Below are positions 16,763 to 25,604 of a DNA stretch of 64,000 nucleotides, one piece after another. The stretch spans positions 32,273 to 96,272 of the forward strand of contig CAVFAY010000007.1 of NCBI GenBank assembly GCA_963620595.1, read 5' to 3'. The first letter of the stretch is position 1; every line of letters starts with the position of its first letter. The DNA is from Butyricicoccus_A sp963620595 (GTDB lineage: Bacteria > Bacillota > Clostridia > Oscillospirales > Butyricicoccaceae). Under the pieces are notes generated by a model. The model saw only the letters and a list, made by a program, of their open reading frames with translations, was not told the DNA's origin and searched no databases. The translations under genes were made by a program, and so were the position numbers.

Positions 16763-17761
16763 TTAAGAAAGCATGGTTTCCTTCAGGAATGCTGCGGATT
16801 TCTGAATAGCAATCAGGTTGTTCGGCATCAGCGGGTCTTCTACCTCGATGGATACCGGGCCATGGTAATCTCCCTCTGCCAGGGTTGCGAAGAAGGTCTT
16901 CCACCACAGCGCGTCATGACCGTAACCGACTGCGACATAGTTCCACGAACGGGTGACTGCCGGGCCGTTGTAAATGCCCTGCTCGTAGCAGTCCAGACCC
17001 TTGATATGCGGGTTGATGCGGGAATCCTTGCCGTGTACGTGATAAACAGCCTTCTTCTTGCACAGCTCGCGTGCCATAGCCAGCGGATCACCGCCCATGA
17101 AGAATACGTGGCTCGGATCCAGATTCAGGCCGATGATGTCACCGACAGCTTCGCGCAGCTTGAGCACGGTCGGCACATTGTAGACGAGGTTCATCGGATG
17201 GTTTTCCAGCGCGATGGTCTCTACGCCGCAGGACTTTGCGAGGTCTGCAGCCTTGCTCCAGAAGTCAATGGCAACGCCCCACTGATAGTTGAGAACGTCC
17301 ATCATCTCCGGTGGGAAGGTATGGGTTACCCAGTTGAGCGTGGTGTCGTTCGGTGCACCTGCCGGAAGACCCGACTGTGCGACAACATGCTTGACGCCGA
17401 GCAGCTCTGCCAGACGGAAGGTGTTCATGACGTCCGGTGCGTGGCTTGCCCAACGCTCGCCCGGGCCAATCGCATTGGCGGAGCAGTTCAGAGCGTACAG
17501 CTCCAAGCCGCGGCTCTCAATGGCGTTCAGGAAGTCCTTGCGAGCTTCTGCGCTGTGCAGCAGCTTCTCCATGTCCAGATGCGGCGCACAGGAGTAACCG
17601 CCGGTTGCGATTTCGAGCACCTGAATGCCCATCTTGACTGCTTCGTCCAGCACCTGCTCGAACGGCATATCCGGCAGACCGTCTGTAAACAGACCCAGCT
17701 TCATCGGATTCGGATTAAAGGATGCCACCGGCATATCAAAATCTTTTGGATCTACACTCAT
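16763..17761 (-). CDS. Sugar phosphate isomerase/epimerase-type TIM barrel
   Basis: 332-aa xylose isomerase-like TIM barrel. The start KLGLFTDGLPDMPFEQVLDEAVKMG and the metal-ligand strands IALENHP, GLNLDPSHVFFMGGDP, AVYHVHGKDSR and GPVSIEVEDP are clear. It is the same subfamily as the isomerases at 39483 and 48821, which share the CSANAIGPGERW-like and DPSH-FWMGADP-like motifs. GGAGGATATAAAA precedes ATG 17761. It sits between a Gfo/Idh gene and another TIM barrel, which points to an oxidise-then-isomerise route. Confidence 0.82.
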   Translation of the reverse strand: MSVDPKDFDMPVASFNPNPMKLGLFTDGLPDMPFEQVLDEAVKMGIQVLEIATGGYSCAPHLDMEKLLHSAEARKDFLNAIESRGLELYALNCSANAIGPGERWASHAPDVMNTFRLAELLGVKHVVAQSGLPAGAPNDTTLNWVTHTFPPEMMDVLNYQWGVAIDFWSKAADLAKSCGVETIALENHPMNLVYNVPTVLKLREAVGDIIGLNLDPSHVFFMGGDPLAMARELCKKKAVYHVHGKDSRINPHIKGLDCYEQGIYNGPAVTRSWNYVAVGYGHDALWWKTFFATLAEGDYHGPVSIEVEDPLMPNNLIAIQKSAAFLKETMLS

Positions 17762-17777
17762 TTTTATATCCTCCTAA

Positions 17778-18935
17778 TCAAAACGCAATCCAAGCAGAGT
17801 CCTTGTCTGCGGATTCTACGCACTTATCAACCCACTTGACACCGAGTACACCGGCATGAATGTCCGGATACCAGAAGTCGATCTTCTCGCCCTTTTCGCA
17901 GCGATCAATCGCAATGGCGAACTTGGTGTACAGATTGCTCCAAGCCTCGAACAGGCCTTCCGGATGGCCGCCGCCGATGCGGTCGTCTGCCAGAGCTTCC
18001 GGATACAGATAGCTGTTGCCTCTGCCCAGCAGGCGCGGGGATTCGCCCTGTACCTCGTAGGACAGATAGTTCGGCTTTTCCGCGTCCCAAGCGACAGAAG
18101 CCTTTTCACCGACGATGCGAATGCGGAAGCCGAACTGCTCACCTGCATTGACACCGCTCGACCAGATGTATCCGATCGCGCCGTTATCATATTCCATGAT
18201 GGACATCGCGTTGTCTTCCAGCTGTCTGCCTTCTACGAAGGACTGCTTGGTGCACATCAGTCTCTTGATGCCCAGATCCGGGCAAATTGCCTCGGTCAGG
18301 TACAGCATATGAGTACCAACGTCGCCCATCGAGAATGCCGGACCTGCCTTCTTCGGGTCAACACGCCAAGCCTGAGACTGTGCCTTCTTTTCTACAGCTA
18401 CGTTGTTGCCGCCGTGTGCAAACTGCATATTGATGATGCGGATTTTGCCGAGGTCGCCGCGGGCAACCATCTGGCGCGCCTGCTCGATCATCTGGTGACC
18501 GGCATAGCCGTAGGAGACAAACATAATCTTGCCGGACTTTTTCACCAGCGCTTCCAGCTCCTCTGCCTGCTCGATGGTGAAGCACAGCGGCTTCTCGCAG
18601 TATACATGCAGACCGGCTTCCAGTGCTGCCTTGGCAATTTCGTAATGGGTAAAGTTCGGGGTTGCGATGGAAACAGCCTGAATGCCGTCCGGACGCTTTG
18701 CCTCAGCCTCGAACATGCTCTTGTAATCGGTGTAGCAGCGGTCTGCGGCTACATGGCAGTTTTCGCCGAATTCAATACCGCGCTCCGGCACGATGTCGAA
18801 TGCGCCTGCTACCAACTCAAAGTTAAAGTCTCTCAGAGCTGCGGAGCGATGGATATAACCAATCTGGCTGCCGCGGCCGCCGCCGACCATGCCCCAACGA
18901 ATCGGCTTGTCTACGTTCTTTTCTCCGAAGATCAT
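17778..18935 (-). CDS. Gfo/Idh/MocA-family oxidoreductase
   Basis: 385-aa NAD(P)-dependent sugar dehydrogenase. Rossmann motif GMVGGGRGSQIGYIHRSA (about residues 15-32), catalytic Lys in YCEKPLCF, and Asp/His in SMGDVGTHMLYL. The GGGRGSQIGxxHRxAA version is common in enzymes that oxidise glycosides at C3 to keto sugars. Its own promoter probably lies in the 296-bp gap upstream (a TATACT-like -10 near 19025). Followed closely by two TIM-barrel isomerases. Confidence 0.85.
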   Translation of the reverse strand: MIFGEKNVDKPIRWGMVGGGRGSQIGYIHRSAALRDFNFELVAGAFDIVPERGIEFGENCHVAADRCYTDYKSMFEAEAKRPDGIQAVSIATPNFTHYEIAKAALEAGLHVYCEKPLCFTIEQAEELEALVKKSGKIMFVSYGYAGHQMIEQARQMVARGDLGKIRIINMQFAHGGNNVAVEKKAQSQAWRVDPKKAGPAFSMGDVGTHMLYLTEAICPDLGIKRLMCTKQSFVEGRQLEDNAMSIMEYDNGAIGYIWSSGVNAGEQFGFRIRIVGEKASVAWDAEKPNYLSYEVQGESPRLLGRGNSYLYPEALADDRIGGGHPEGLFEAWSNLYTKFAIAIDRCEKGEKIDFWYPDIHAGVLGVKWVDKCVESADKDSAWIAF

Positions 18936-19055
18936 AACGAGTTCCTCCTTATTTGTTCAATAGATTGTTTGTGTGATGTTTACGATCTACTGTTGTGTTC
19001 TTGTCTTTCTTGTTGTACATAGTATACAATATTTTTTAGTTTTTGACTTTCGCAT

Positions 19056-19196
19056 TCCTGCACGACTTTTGCGGGAATCCGGTGTTTTTTGCGGTGTTTT
19101 TTCGTGCGGACTGCAAATTCCTGCACAAGTGCTTGCTTACAGAGAGTTTGCCGCTTCTCTGCCGCCCGCAGGCGGCAGAGAAGCGACGGGAGAGAG
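19056..19196. repeat. Intergenic repeat fragment plus GCCGCC hairpin in the gap 18936-19231
   Basis: 19056-19127 is a partial copy of a repeat also present at 21036-21108 and 22821-22896 (shared start CATTCCTGCACGACTTTT, shared end GACTGCAAATTCCTGCA). It is followed by a strong hairpin GCTTCTCTGCCGCC/GGCGGCAGAGAAGC (about 19151-19182), probably the terminator of the SSS symporter gene. No gene is seen in this gap. Confidence 0.7.
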
Positions 19197-19231
19197 TTAT
19201 AGAAGTGCGGTGATAAAATATGTTCGATAAT

Positions 19232-20893
19232 TTATGCCGCGATACCAATAGGCGAGAAGAAGATGTACAGAGCGATTGCCAGAACGGCACCGACAATGCA
19301 CACGATGTGGCGATACTTCCACGGAGTCAGATCAACCGTGCTGGTAGCCGGCGGATTCCACTCCTCCTGCTTGCTGGTTTTGTTCAGGATCATGTAGAAT
19401 GCAATTTCAATCACGAACAGAACAGCCATTGCGTACAGGTAATGTATCGGCTCTCCGTTGGTCGGATAGGTCGGCTGGATAATGAGGAATGCCGCATACA
19501 CAATAACGTGGAATACGGTGACAACCTTCGGCGTCCAGTTCGGCACCTTCTTGAAGAAGATCGCGCCCATAATAGTAGTCAGGATCGGCAGACCCAGGAA
19601 CTGCATCATGGAGTTCAGGAAGGTCGTGATGCCGTTCGCATACGCGATGAACGGAGAGATCGCAATGGAGATCACTGCGACAACCGTGCCGAAGCGCTTG
19701 GCAATCTTGACATAGTAGATTTCCGGCTGATCCGGCTTAACAGCTGCCTTGACAATATCCAGAGCGAACATGGTCGCAGCGGAGTTCAGTACCGAGTTAA
19801 AGGACGACAGGATTGCGCCGAACAGAACGGCTGCGAAGAAGCCGAGTACCGGCTTCGGGATAACCGCTGCGACGAGAGCTGGGTATGCAACGTCAATGGC
19901 GTTGCTGCCAGCTGCTGCGATGGTGTCCTGAATGGACGGCAGGAAGTATGCGATAACGCCCGGCAGAACGATGTAGAAGAATCCGATAGACTTCAGGAAG
20001 CCGCAGTAAATCGCGCCCTTCTGACCTTCTGCCAGATTCTTAGCTGCCAGCGTGCGCTGTACGAACGACTGATGGGTGCACCATGCGAACAGGTTGTAGA
20101 AGAACATGCCGGTGAAGATGAGCGGCCACGGCAGTGCTGGCTGCGCAGCATCCCACGGAGACCATGCATTCAGCTTTGCCGGTTCGGTATGTACCATGTA
20201 CATAAAGCCATCAATGATGCCGCTGCCGCCGGTTTCCTTTGCCAGCAGAGCCAGCGCGAGGAACGGAACCATAAAGCCGCCGATGAGCAGGCCGATGCCG
20301 TTAATGGTATCGGATACGGCAACCGCCTTCAGGCCGCCGAAGATTGCATAGCAGGCACCAACGATGCCGATAACAATGCACAGTACGCTGACAGCAGAAA
20401 AACGCGTAATGCCCAGCGCAGCGGAGAAATCAAAGATTCTCTCAAACGCAACCGCACCGGAATACAGAATAACCGGCAGGTTCAGAATGGAGTACATGAT
20501 AACCGTCAGCACGGAGAAAATCAGTCGTGTGGTGCGGTCGAAGCGTGCCTCCATCAGCTCCGGCATCGTGGTGACGCCGTACTTCAAATAGGTTGGCAGG
20601 AAGAAATATGCCAAAATAAACAAGGTGAACAGGGAGCCTACCTCAAATGCCATCGGGCTCATGTTGGTAGCCCAGCCCTGACCGTTTGTACCGACCAGCT
20701 GTTCGGCTGACAGATTCGTTAACAACAAAGAACCTGCAATGACAAAGCCCGGGAGGCCTCGTCCTGCGAGGAAGTAGCCATCGTTGGTGTCCAGCTGGTC
20801 TCCTCTCGTCTTAACTGCTGAAATGACAGCAACCAGAGCGGTGAAGAACAGGAACGTAATGACTACCCACGGCATGGAACTAAAAAAACTCAT
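19232..20893 (-). CDS. Sodium:solute symporter (SSS/SLC5, SGLT-like)
   Basis: 553 aa from ATG 20893 (preceded by GGAGAAAGAG), with 13-14 hydrophobic segments. The core motifs are DGYFLAGRGLPGFVIAGSLLLTNLSAEQLVGTNGQGW, GGLKAVAVSDTING, WCTHQSFVQRTLAAKNLAEGQKGA and GAILSSFNSVLNSAATMF. The QSFVQRTLAAK signature and length match the SGLT-like sugar or inositol branch. It lies in sugar module 1 between a Gfo/Idh gene and a GPH symporter. Likely sodium-driven uptake of a sugar, polyol or glycoside across the cytoplasmic membrane. Confidence 0.88.
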   Translation of the reverse strand: MSFFSSMPWVVITFLFFTALVAVISAVKTRGDQLDTNDGYFLAGRGLPGFVIAGSLLLTNLSAEQLVGTNGQGWATNMSPMAFEVGSLFTLFILAYFFLPTYLKYGVTTMPELMEARFDRTTRLIFSVLTVIMYSILNLPVILYSGAVAFERIFDFSAALGITRFSAVSVLCIVIGIVGACYAIFGGLKAVAVSDTINGIGLLIGGFMVPFLALALLAKETGGSGIIDGFMYMVHTEPAKLNAWSPWDAAQPALPWPLIFTGMFFYNLFAWCTHQSFVQRTLAAKNLAEGQKGAIYCGFLKSIGFFYIVLPGVIAYFLPSIQDTIAAAGSNAIDVAYPALVAAVIPKPVLGFFAAVLFGAILSSFNSVLNSAATMFALDIVKAAVKPDQPEIYYVKIAKRFGTVVAVISIAISPFIAYANGITTFLNSMMQFLGLPILTTIMGAIFFKKVPNWTPKVVTVFHVIVYAAFLIIQPTYPTNGEPIHYLYAMAVLFVIEIAFYMILNKTSKQEEWNPPATSTVDLTPWKYRHIVCIVGAVLAIALYIFFSPIGIAA

Positions 20894-21131
20894 ATCGTCT
20901 CTTTCTCCTTTTTCTTTTTTTGTAGCAAGAATACGTATTTTTTGCTGAAACATGCGACATTTTGCACTCTTTCCGATGTACTTTCTCGCTGTTTCTGTTA
21001 CTTATTATAAACGCAAATGCAGTTTTACACCTGCTGATTCCTGCACGACTTTTGCGGGAATCCGGTGTTTTTTTCGCTGTTTTTTCGTGCGGACTGCAAA
21101 TTCCTGCATACACAAACAGACATCCGGTCTA
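20879..21131 (-). repeat. Leader repeat, copy at the SSS symporter
   Basis: About 250 bp upstream of and including the first codons of the SSS gene (AAAAAAACTCATATCG side) is closely similar to 22672-22912 upstream of the GPH gene. It includes a TATAAT -10 on the minus strand near 21005 and the GCACGA/TCGTGC arms. It is the 5' control region of the symporter. Confidence 0.75.
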
Positions 21132-21192
21132 TTGGGCAGTTTTCCCAAGAACAGAACATCTGTCATGCATCTGCTTATTTATGTTCCCAATC

Positions 21193-21228
21193 GGAAAAGA
21201 CAGAAAGACCGCCCGCAGGCGGTCTTTC
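21193..21228 (-). terminator. Terminator of the GPH symporter gene
   Basis: Minus strand: GAAAGACCGCC, 4-nt loop, GGCGGTCTTTC, then TGTCTTTTCC. The hairpin recurs almost unchanged at 43065-43090. Confidence 0.8.
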
Positions 21229-21264
21229 TTGGAGAGAGTTGAGATATATGAGGTATTGTTGTAA

Positions 21265-22647
21265 TTATAGTTCGCCGCGTGCTTCTCGTGCAGACAGCTC
21301 CTGCATAATTGCCGGATACTGCTTTTCCAGACGATGGAAGCACAGCAGGACTGCGGTAACGCCCCATACAAGTATAGGGCCTACGACATACAGCAAGTAA
21401 ATGGCGTGAACGGCGGAAGCACTCTGTACAGCTGCCAGACCGTCATATCCAGCGGCGGAGAGAATACCGCCGAATGCGGCACTGGTCAGGCCGCCGCCCA
21501 ATTTTGAGCCGACTGATGCGGCACTGTAAATCAGACCTTCCAGGCGCAGATGCGTTTTCCACTGACCGTATTCCACGGCGTCCGCGATAAACGAGAAGAT
21601 AACGCCCATGAGCGGCGCTTCACCGATGCCGCGCAGGACAGCGGAAACCATCGCAATGGTATAGCTTTCTGCGTTAATCATGAGTACCAGCTGTGCGGCA
21701 ATGCAGACCAGTGCACCAATAAGAGACAAGCTGCGCTTGCTGCACTTTTTCAATGCAATAGGAACGAAAAAGATGACAACAATCATCGGAGCCAGCTCAG
21801 CAACATAAATTGGACTGGTCAATAAGCTGTTGTTGAGAATATATTTGCTGTAATAGCTCAGGCTCGTGCCGGACAGGGTCTGATAAATCGACAGCATTCC
21901 CCACAGCAGCAGACCCAATGCCCAATATTTGTTTTTGAGCAGAGCCTTTAAGCTGGTTCCAATCGGAATTTTAGAATCCTTTTGGGTTTCAAACTGTACA
22001 CGCTCCTTGGTGTTAAAGAAGCAGATGAGCAGCAGAACCAGGGAAATTACCGCGTAAATTGTCGCTGCCATGATCCATGCTCTCTGGTCATCACCCAGCA
22101 GCTTGACCAGCGGCAAAGTCGCTGCTGTTGCCAGAATGCGTCCAAACGGGGAAAGACCCATACGGATCGCATTGATGACGCCGCGCTCCTGCTGGTTTCG
22201 TGTCATCAGCGATGCCAACGAGGAATACGGCAGATTCAGCGCCGTATAGCAGATGGTCTGGACAAAGTTATAGGTAATAAAAACATAAATAGCCTTGATA
22301 GCCCCGCTGGCGCCTGCAGGCACTGTAAACAACAGAATACAGCCCACGGCATACGGAACACTCATCCACAAAACCCATGGTCTAGCCTTTCCGTACTTCG
22401 ACTTGGTGCGGTCTACGATCAGTCCCATGATGACATCGGACGCGCCGTCAAAGATACGGGAAATCAAAATGATCAGACCGATAGCACCGACAGAAATACC
22501 AATATAATCGGTATAGAAAAAGGTTAAAATACTGGTTGCCAGACCATAGACGATATTACACGCGGTATCGCCAAGACCATACGAAATTTTTTCTCGTATG
22601 GAGACTTTTACGTCTCCGGCAACCTGAATGTCTGTATTTTCATTCAT
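21265..22647 (-). CDS. GPH-family cation:glycoside symporter (paralogue 1)
   Basis: 460-aa MFS protein of the glycoside-pentoside-hexuronide:cation symporter family, with 12 hydrophobic segments. Family motifs: KISYGLGDTACNIVYG at the N-terminus, ISRIFDGASDVIMGLIVDRTKSKYGKARPWVLW in loop 2-3, and ADAVEYGQWKTHLR in the central region. Nearly identical to the protein at 38080-39462. Its ATG overlaps the stop of a 13-codon upstream reading frame. Takes up sugars or glycosides, probably for the module 1 enzymes. Confidence 0.9.
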   Translation of the reverse strand: MNENTDIQVAGDVKVSIREKISYGLGDTACNIVYGLATSILTFFYTDYIGISVGAIGLIILISRIFDGASDVIMGLIVDRTKSKYGKARPWVLWMSVPYAVGCILLFTVPAGASGAIKAIYVFITYNFVQTICYTALNLPYSSLASLMTRNQQERGVINAIRMGLSPFGRILATAATLPLVKLLGDDQRAWIMAATIYAVISLVLLLICFFNTKERVQFETQKDSKIPIGTSLKALLKNKYWALGLLLWGMLSIYQTLSGTSLSYYSKYILNNSLLTSPIYVAELAPMIVVIFFVPIALKKCSKRSLSLIGALVCIAAQLVLMINAESYTIAMVSAVLRGIGEAPLMGVIFSFIADAVEYGQWKTHLRLEGLIYSAASVGSKLGGGLTSAAFGGILSAAGYDGLAAVQSASAVHAIYLLYVVGPILVWGVTAVLLCFHRLEKQYPAIMQELSAREARGEL

Positions 22648-22685
22648 TTTATTTCTTCACCTTCCCTTGGACTAAAAAAACTCAT
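22644..22685 (-). CDS. 13-codon upstream ORF, remnant of the SSS gene start
   Basis: MSFFSPREGEEIK followed by TGA that overlaps the GPH ATG as ATGA. The first five codons repeat the start of the SSS symporter (MSFFSS) and its ribosome binding site (GGGAGA) is preserved. The Shine-Dalgarno of the GPH gene lies inside it, so translational coupling is likely. It arose from duplication of the SSS leader. Confidence 0.6.
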   Translation of the reverse strand: MSFFSPREGEEIK

Positions 22686-22912
22686 ATCGTTTTTCTCCCT
22701 TTCTTTTTATAGCAAAAATACATATTTTTCACTGAAACACGTGCGCTTTGTATTCTCTCCGATGCACGCTTTTGCTGTTTCTATTACTCATTATAAGCGC
22801 AAACGCAGTTTTGCGCCTGCTGATTCCTGCACGACTTTTACGGGGATTTCCGGTTTTTTCCGGCTTTTTTTTCGCACGGACTGCAAATTCCTGCAAACAG
22901 AAACCGACATCC
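22672..22912 (-). repeat. Leader repeat, copy at the GPH symporter
   Basis: Close copy of 20879-21131, aligned from the CTAAAAAAACTCATATCG end to the TTCCTGCA-ACAGA-ACCGACATCC end, with a TATAAT-like -10 (CATTATAAG on plus, about 22790). It supplies the promoter and leader of the GPH gene. No other gene lies in 22686-22966. Confidence 0.75.
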
Positions 22913-22951
22913 CGTTCCTGAGGGATGCTCCCCTGGGAATGGAATGTCGGT
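22903..22951 (-). terminator. Terminator of the EamA gene
   Basis: ACCGACAT arms at 22903 and 22944 enclose an inner imperfect stem, ahead of the GPH leader. A similar but diverged hairpin follows the other leader copy at about 21118-21167. Confidence 0.55.
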
Positions 22952-22966
22952 GATTTTTTCAAAAAG

Positions 22967-23836
22967 TTACAATTTGGATGAATTCTGTGCGCGCTCAGAT
23001 ACCACGGCGCCGCAGGCAATCAAAACCGCGCCCACCAGCTCATAGGCGTTTAAATGCTCGTGCAGCAGAATCACGGCGAACACGACCGCCGACAGCGGCT
23101 CCAGATAGCCCAAAATCGAGACGGTCTCGACCGGCATCTTGGCAATCTCGGCAAAATACAAATAACAGCCGATGCCTGTGTTCACAATGCCCAAAATCAG
23201 CATCCATCCCCACTGCGTCAGGCCGCTCGGCGGACAGATATTGTGCAGGGCGACCGCAAACACCGCCACAGTCAAAAAGCTGACTACCAGCTGAATCATG
23301 GAGTTTTTCAGTCCCGTGATCGCCGGTGCCTTCATCGTAAAGATGACCATGAGCGCGTGCAGCACCGCCGAGGCGAAACCGCAAAACAGCCCGAAGGAAT
23401 CAATGGCGGAGCTGCCCACCAGATCCGGCACCGAAATCAGGACAATGCCGAAAAACACGATGCCGAAGCACAGCTTTTGCATGCCGGTAATTTTCTTGTG
23501 AAACACAAACGGCGTCAGCAGCATGACAATGACCGGACCGCAGTAATAGGCGATAGATGACAGACCCACGCCGATGCGCTGATAGGCTTCATATAAAAAG
23601 ATCCAGCTGAGGCCCATCGAAATGCCGGACAAGACCACGGCGGCAAGCTGCCGCGGATACGCCAGCAGCCGAAGCGGCTGTCCTTGCCAGACAAATAACA
23701 GCATGAGGAAAATACTTCCCAACAGCGTGCGAAACAGCACAATATTCATACTAGAAAGCAAAATCTGGCTGGAAACAACACCATTGAGTCCAAACAGCAG
23801 CAATCCTGCGATATATTTTGCATGTGAACGATTCAT
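22967..23836 (-). CDS. EamA/DMT-family transporter
   Basis: 289-aa membrane protein with ten hydrophobic segments in two EamA repeats (start MNRSHAKYIAGLLLFGLNGVVSSQILL; second repeat ending VFAVILLHEHLNAYELVGAVLIACGAVV). AGGAG precedes the ATG. Divergent from a LysR gene across 123 bp, the usual arrangement for a LysR-controlled exporter. Substrate unknown. Confidence 0.87.
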   Translation of the reverse strand: MNRSHAKYIAGLLLFGLNGVVSSQILLSSMNIVLFRTLLGSIFLMLLFVWQGQPLRLLAYPRQLAAVVLSGISMGLSWIFLYEAYQRIGVGLSSIAYYCGPVIVMLLTPFVFHKKITGMQKLCFGIVFFGIVLISVPDLVGSSAIDSFGLFCGFASAVLHALMVIFTMKAPAITGLKNSMIQLVVSFLTVAVFAVALHNICPPSGLTQWGWMLILGIVNTGIGCYLYFAEIAKMPVETVSILGYLEPLSAVVFAVILLHEHLNAYELVGAVLIACGAVVSERAQNSSKL

Positions 23837-23959
23837 TTGAATCCGTCTCCTTCTTGCATTTTTTCTATTTTCAGTGTATCATGTGATGCATTATAAGTAA
23901 AATAAATGTATCACATATTTTACATAACAAATTCAAATGTATCGGAGATGCTTATCCCT

Positions 23960-24835
23960 ATGAACATTTCAAAATATCTCGCCTTTGTCAAGACGGCAGA
24001 ATACGGCAGCTTTACCAAAGCCGCCCAAATGCTGAACTACTCGCAGCCCGGCATCAGCCTCATGATTCACGATTTGGAAAGCGAATGGAAGATGACGCTG
24101 CTCGAGCGCGGCAGCCGCAACGGTGTCATCCTGACCTCGGACGGCGCACGCCTGCTCCCCTTTGCGCGGCAGATCTGCAACGATTATGCCAAGCTGTGTA
24201 TGGAAATCGACGATATGCATGGGCTGCAGTCGGGCATGATCCGCATCGGAACCTTTTCCAGCACGGCAACGCATTGGCTGCCGAACATTATTCGCGCGTT
24301 TCAAAAGGATTATCCCGGCATTGACTACGAATTTCTGCTCGGTGACTATGCGGAAATTGAAACGTGGATTGAACAAGGACGCGTGGACTGCGGCTTTGTG
24401 CGCCTGCCTACCAAGGCTGAGCTGGATACCATCCCTCTGGCGAATGACCGCCTGCTCGCCGTGCTGCCGGAACAGCATCCGCTGGCAAAACAGGAGTGTG
24501 TCCCGCTCAAAGCGCTGTGTCGGGAGCCGTTTCTGCTTCTCGATAACGGCAAACACACCGATGTCTCCGAGCTGTTTGAGCAGCACAAGCTGACCCCGCG
24601 CGTGCATTTCACGACATGGGATGATTACGCCATTATGAGCATGGTCGAGAGCGGTCTTGGGCTGAGCATTCTGCCGGAACTGATTCTTCGCCGCACGCCG
24701 TATCACATTGTCGCCAGGCCGCTGGATGTCTCTGCCAGCCGCACCATCGGACTGGCGATGCGCAGCCGGAAAAACGTACCGCTCGTCGTCAAAAAATTTA
24801 TTGACTATCTTCCCTATCGCAATTCCTCAGATTAA
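23960..24835 (+). CDS. LysR-family transcriptional regulator
   Basis: 291 aa from ATG 23960; ATG 23948 overlaps its own ribosome binding site and was not chosen. The N-terminal winged HTH is textbook (MNISKYLAFVKTAEYGSFTKAAQMLNYSQPGISLMIHDLE, residues 1-40), followed by a type 2 periplasmic-binding-like effector domain (MIRIGTFSSTATHWLP onward). Divergent from the EamA gene, which it probably controls. Confidence 0.9.
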   Translation: MNISKYLAFVKTAEYGSFTKAAQMLNYSQPGISLMIHDLESEWKMTLLERGSRNGVILTSDGARLLPFARQICNDYAKLCMEIDDMHGLQSGMIRIGTFSSTATHWLPNIIRAFQKDYPGIDYEFLLGDYAEIETWIEQGRVDCGFVRLPTKAELDTIPLANDRLLAVLPEQHPLAKQECVPLKALCREPFLLLDNGKHTDVSELFEQHKLTPRVHFTTWDDYAIMSMVESGLGLSILPELILRRTPYHIVARPLDVSASRTIGLAMRSRKNVPLVVKKFIDYLPYRNSSD

Positions 24836-24844
24836 CCGGATAAC

Positions 24845-24883
24845 GAAAAAAGCTGTGTAAACGCATGTTTACGCAGCTTTTTT
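24845..24883. terminator. Bidirectional terminator
   Basis: AAAAAAGCTGTGTAAAC pairs with GTTTACGCAGCTTTTTT. It lies between the convergent lysR and reductase genes. Confidence 0.85.
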
Positions 24884-24896
24884 ATGTGTGTTCGTC

Positions 24897-25571
24897 TTAT
24901 TTTACGGCATAGCGCAGCCAAACTGCGCCGCTGCCATACGACTGCACCGACTGAAGCTTGAGCGTCGTAACTTCGCGCTGCATCGGCAGACCGTCAAACA
25001 CGGCAGCCATGCCGCCGCGGCCGTCAATGCCCGCGCCGATCAGGATGCTGACCTCGTCCAGCAGTCCGTCAGCGAGAAAACCGGCGTTAATATGTCCGCC
25101 GCCGACCACTGCCGCGCGCTTGACGCCGAACACGTTTGACAAAATCTCGCACGCGCGCGGCAGATCAATGCGTTCCTTGCCGCAGGCAATCCAAGAGATG
25201 TGCTTGCTGTCAAGATATTCCAGATATTCGCGGCTCACCTGCTCAGAGGTCACAATGAGCAGCGGGCGCATGTCGCTGGTATTTTCCCACAGCAGCGTGC
25301 CGTGCGTATCGACAACGACCTCATAGCCCGCGGCGTCCGCCTGCTTGGAAAACGCTTCCTTGTTCAGCGGCGTGCTGGTCTTGCTGGAAAAGCTGCCCGG
25401 ATTCGCCATTTCCAGCTGCGCTGTCACGCGGCCGCTGACGCGCGTCGGCGCGTCCAGTGAATCCAGCGTATCATAATATTCCTGCACGCCCGGCAGGTGT
25501 TCGGTCATCGCGCAGTCAATGCGCCCGTCCACCGAGGTCATCATGTGACAAATAATATATGGTTTGTTCAT
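24897..25571 (-). CDS. RibD C-terminal/dihydrofolate reductase-like oxidoreductase
   Basis: 224 aa from ATG 25571 with GGAGA upstream. Motifs of the RibD_C (DHFR-like) fold: PYIICHMMTSVDGRID at the N-terminus, the VDTHGTLLWE strand, VVGGGHINAGFLADGLLDEVSILIGAGIDGRGG and a YGSGAVWLRY end. Such stand-alone proteins are NADPH-dependent reductases of unknown substrate rather than riboflavin enzymes. Its promoter has a SoxR-box-like dyad in a 19-bp spacer, suggesting redox or xenobiotic induction. Confidence 0.82.
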   Translation of the reverse strand: MNKPYIICHMMTSVDGRIDCAMTEHLPGVQEYYDTLDSLDAPTRVSGRVTAQLEMANPGSFSSKTSTPLNKEAFSKQADAAGYEVVVDTHGTLLWENTSDMRPLLIVTSEQVSREYLEYLDSKHISWIACGKERIDLPRACEILSNVFGVKRAAVVGGGHINAGFLADGLLDEVSILIGAGIDGRGGMAAVFDGLPMQREVTTLKLQSVQSYGSGAVWLRYAVK

Positions 25572-25604
25572 GGTCTGTTCTCCTTTGTACTCTAAGCTAC
25601 CTAT

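Noticed and set aside
15800..22647. Assignment as a dgp/dfg C-glycoside cleavage cluster
   Set aside because: The small DgpB-like partner needed for the C-C cleaving complex is not visible, so only the general oxidise-isomerise logic is claimed.
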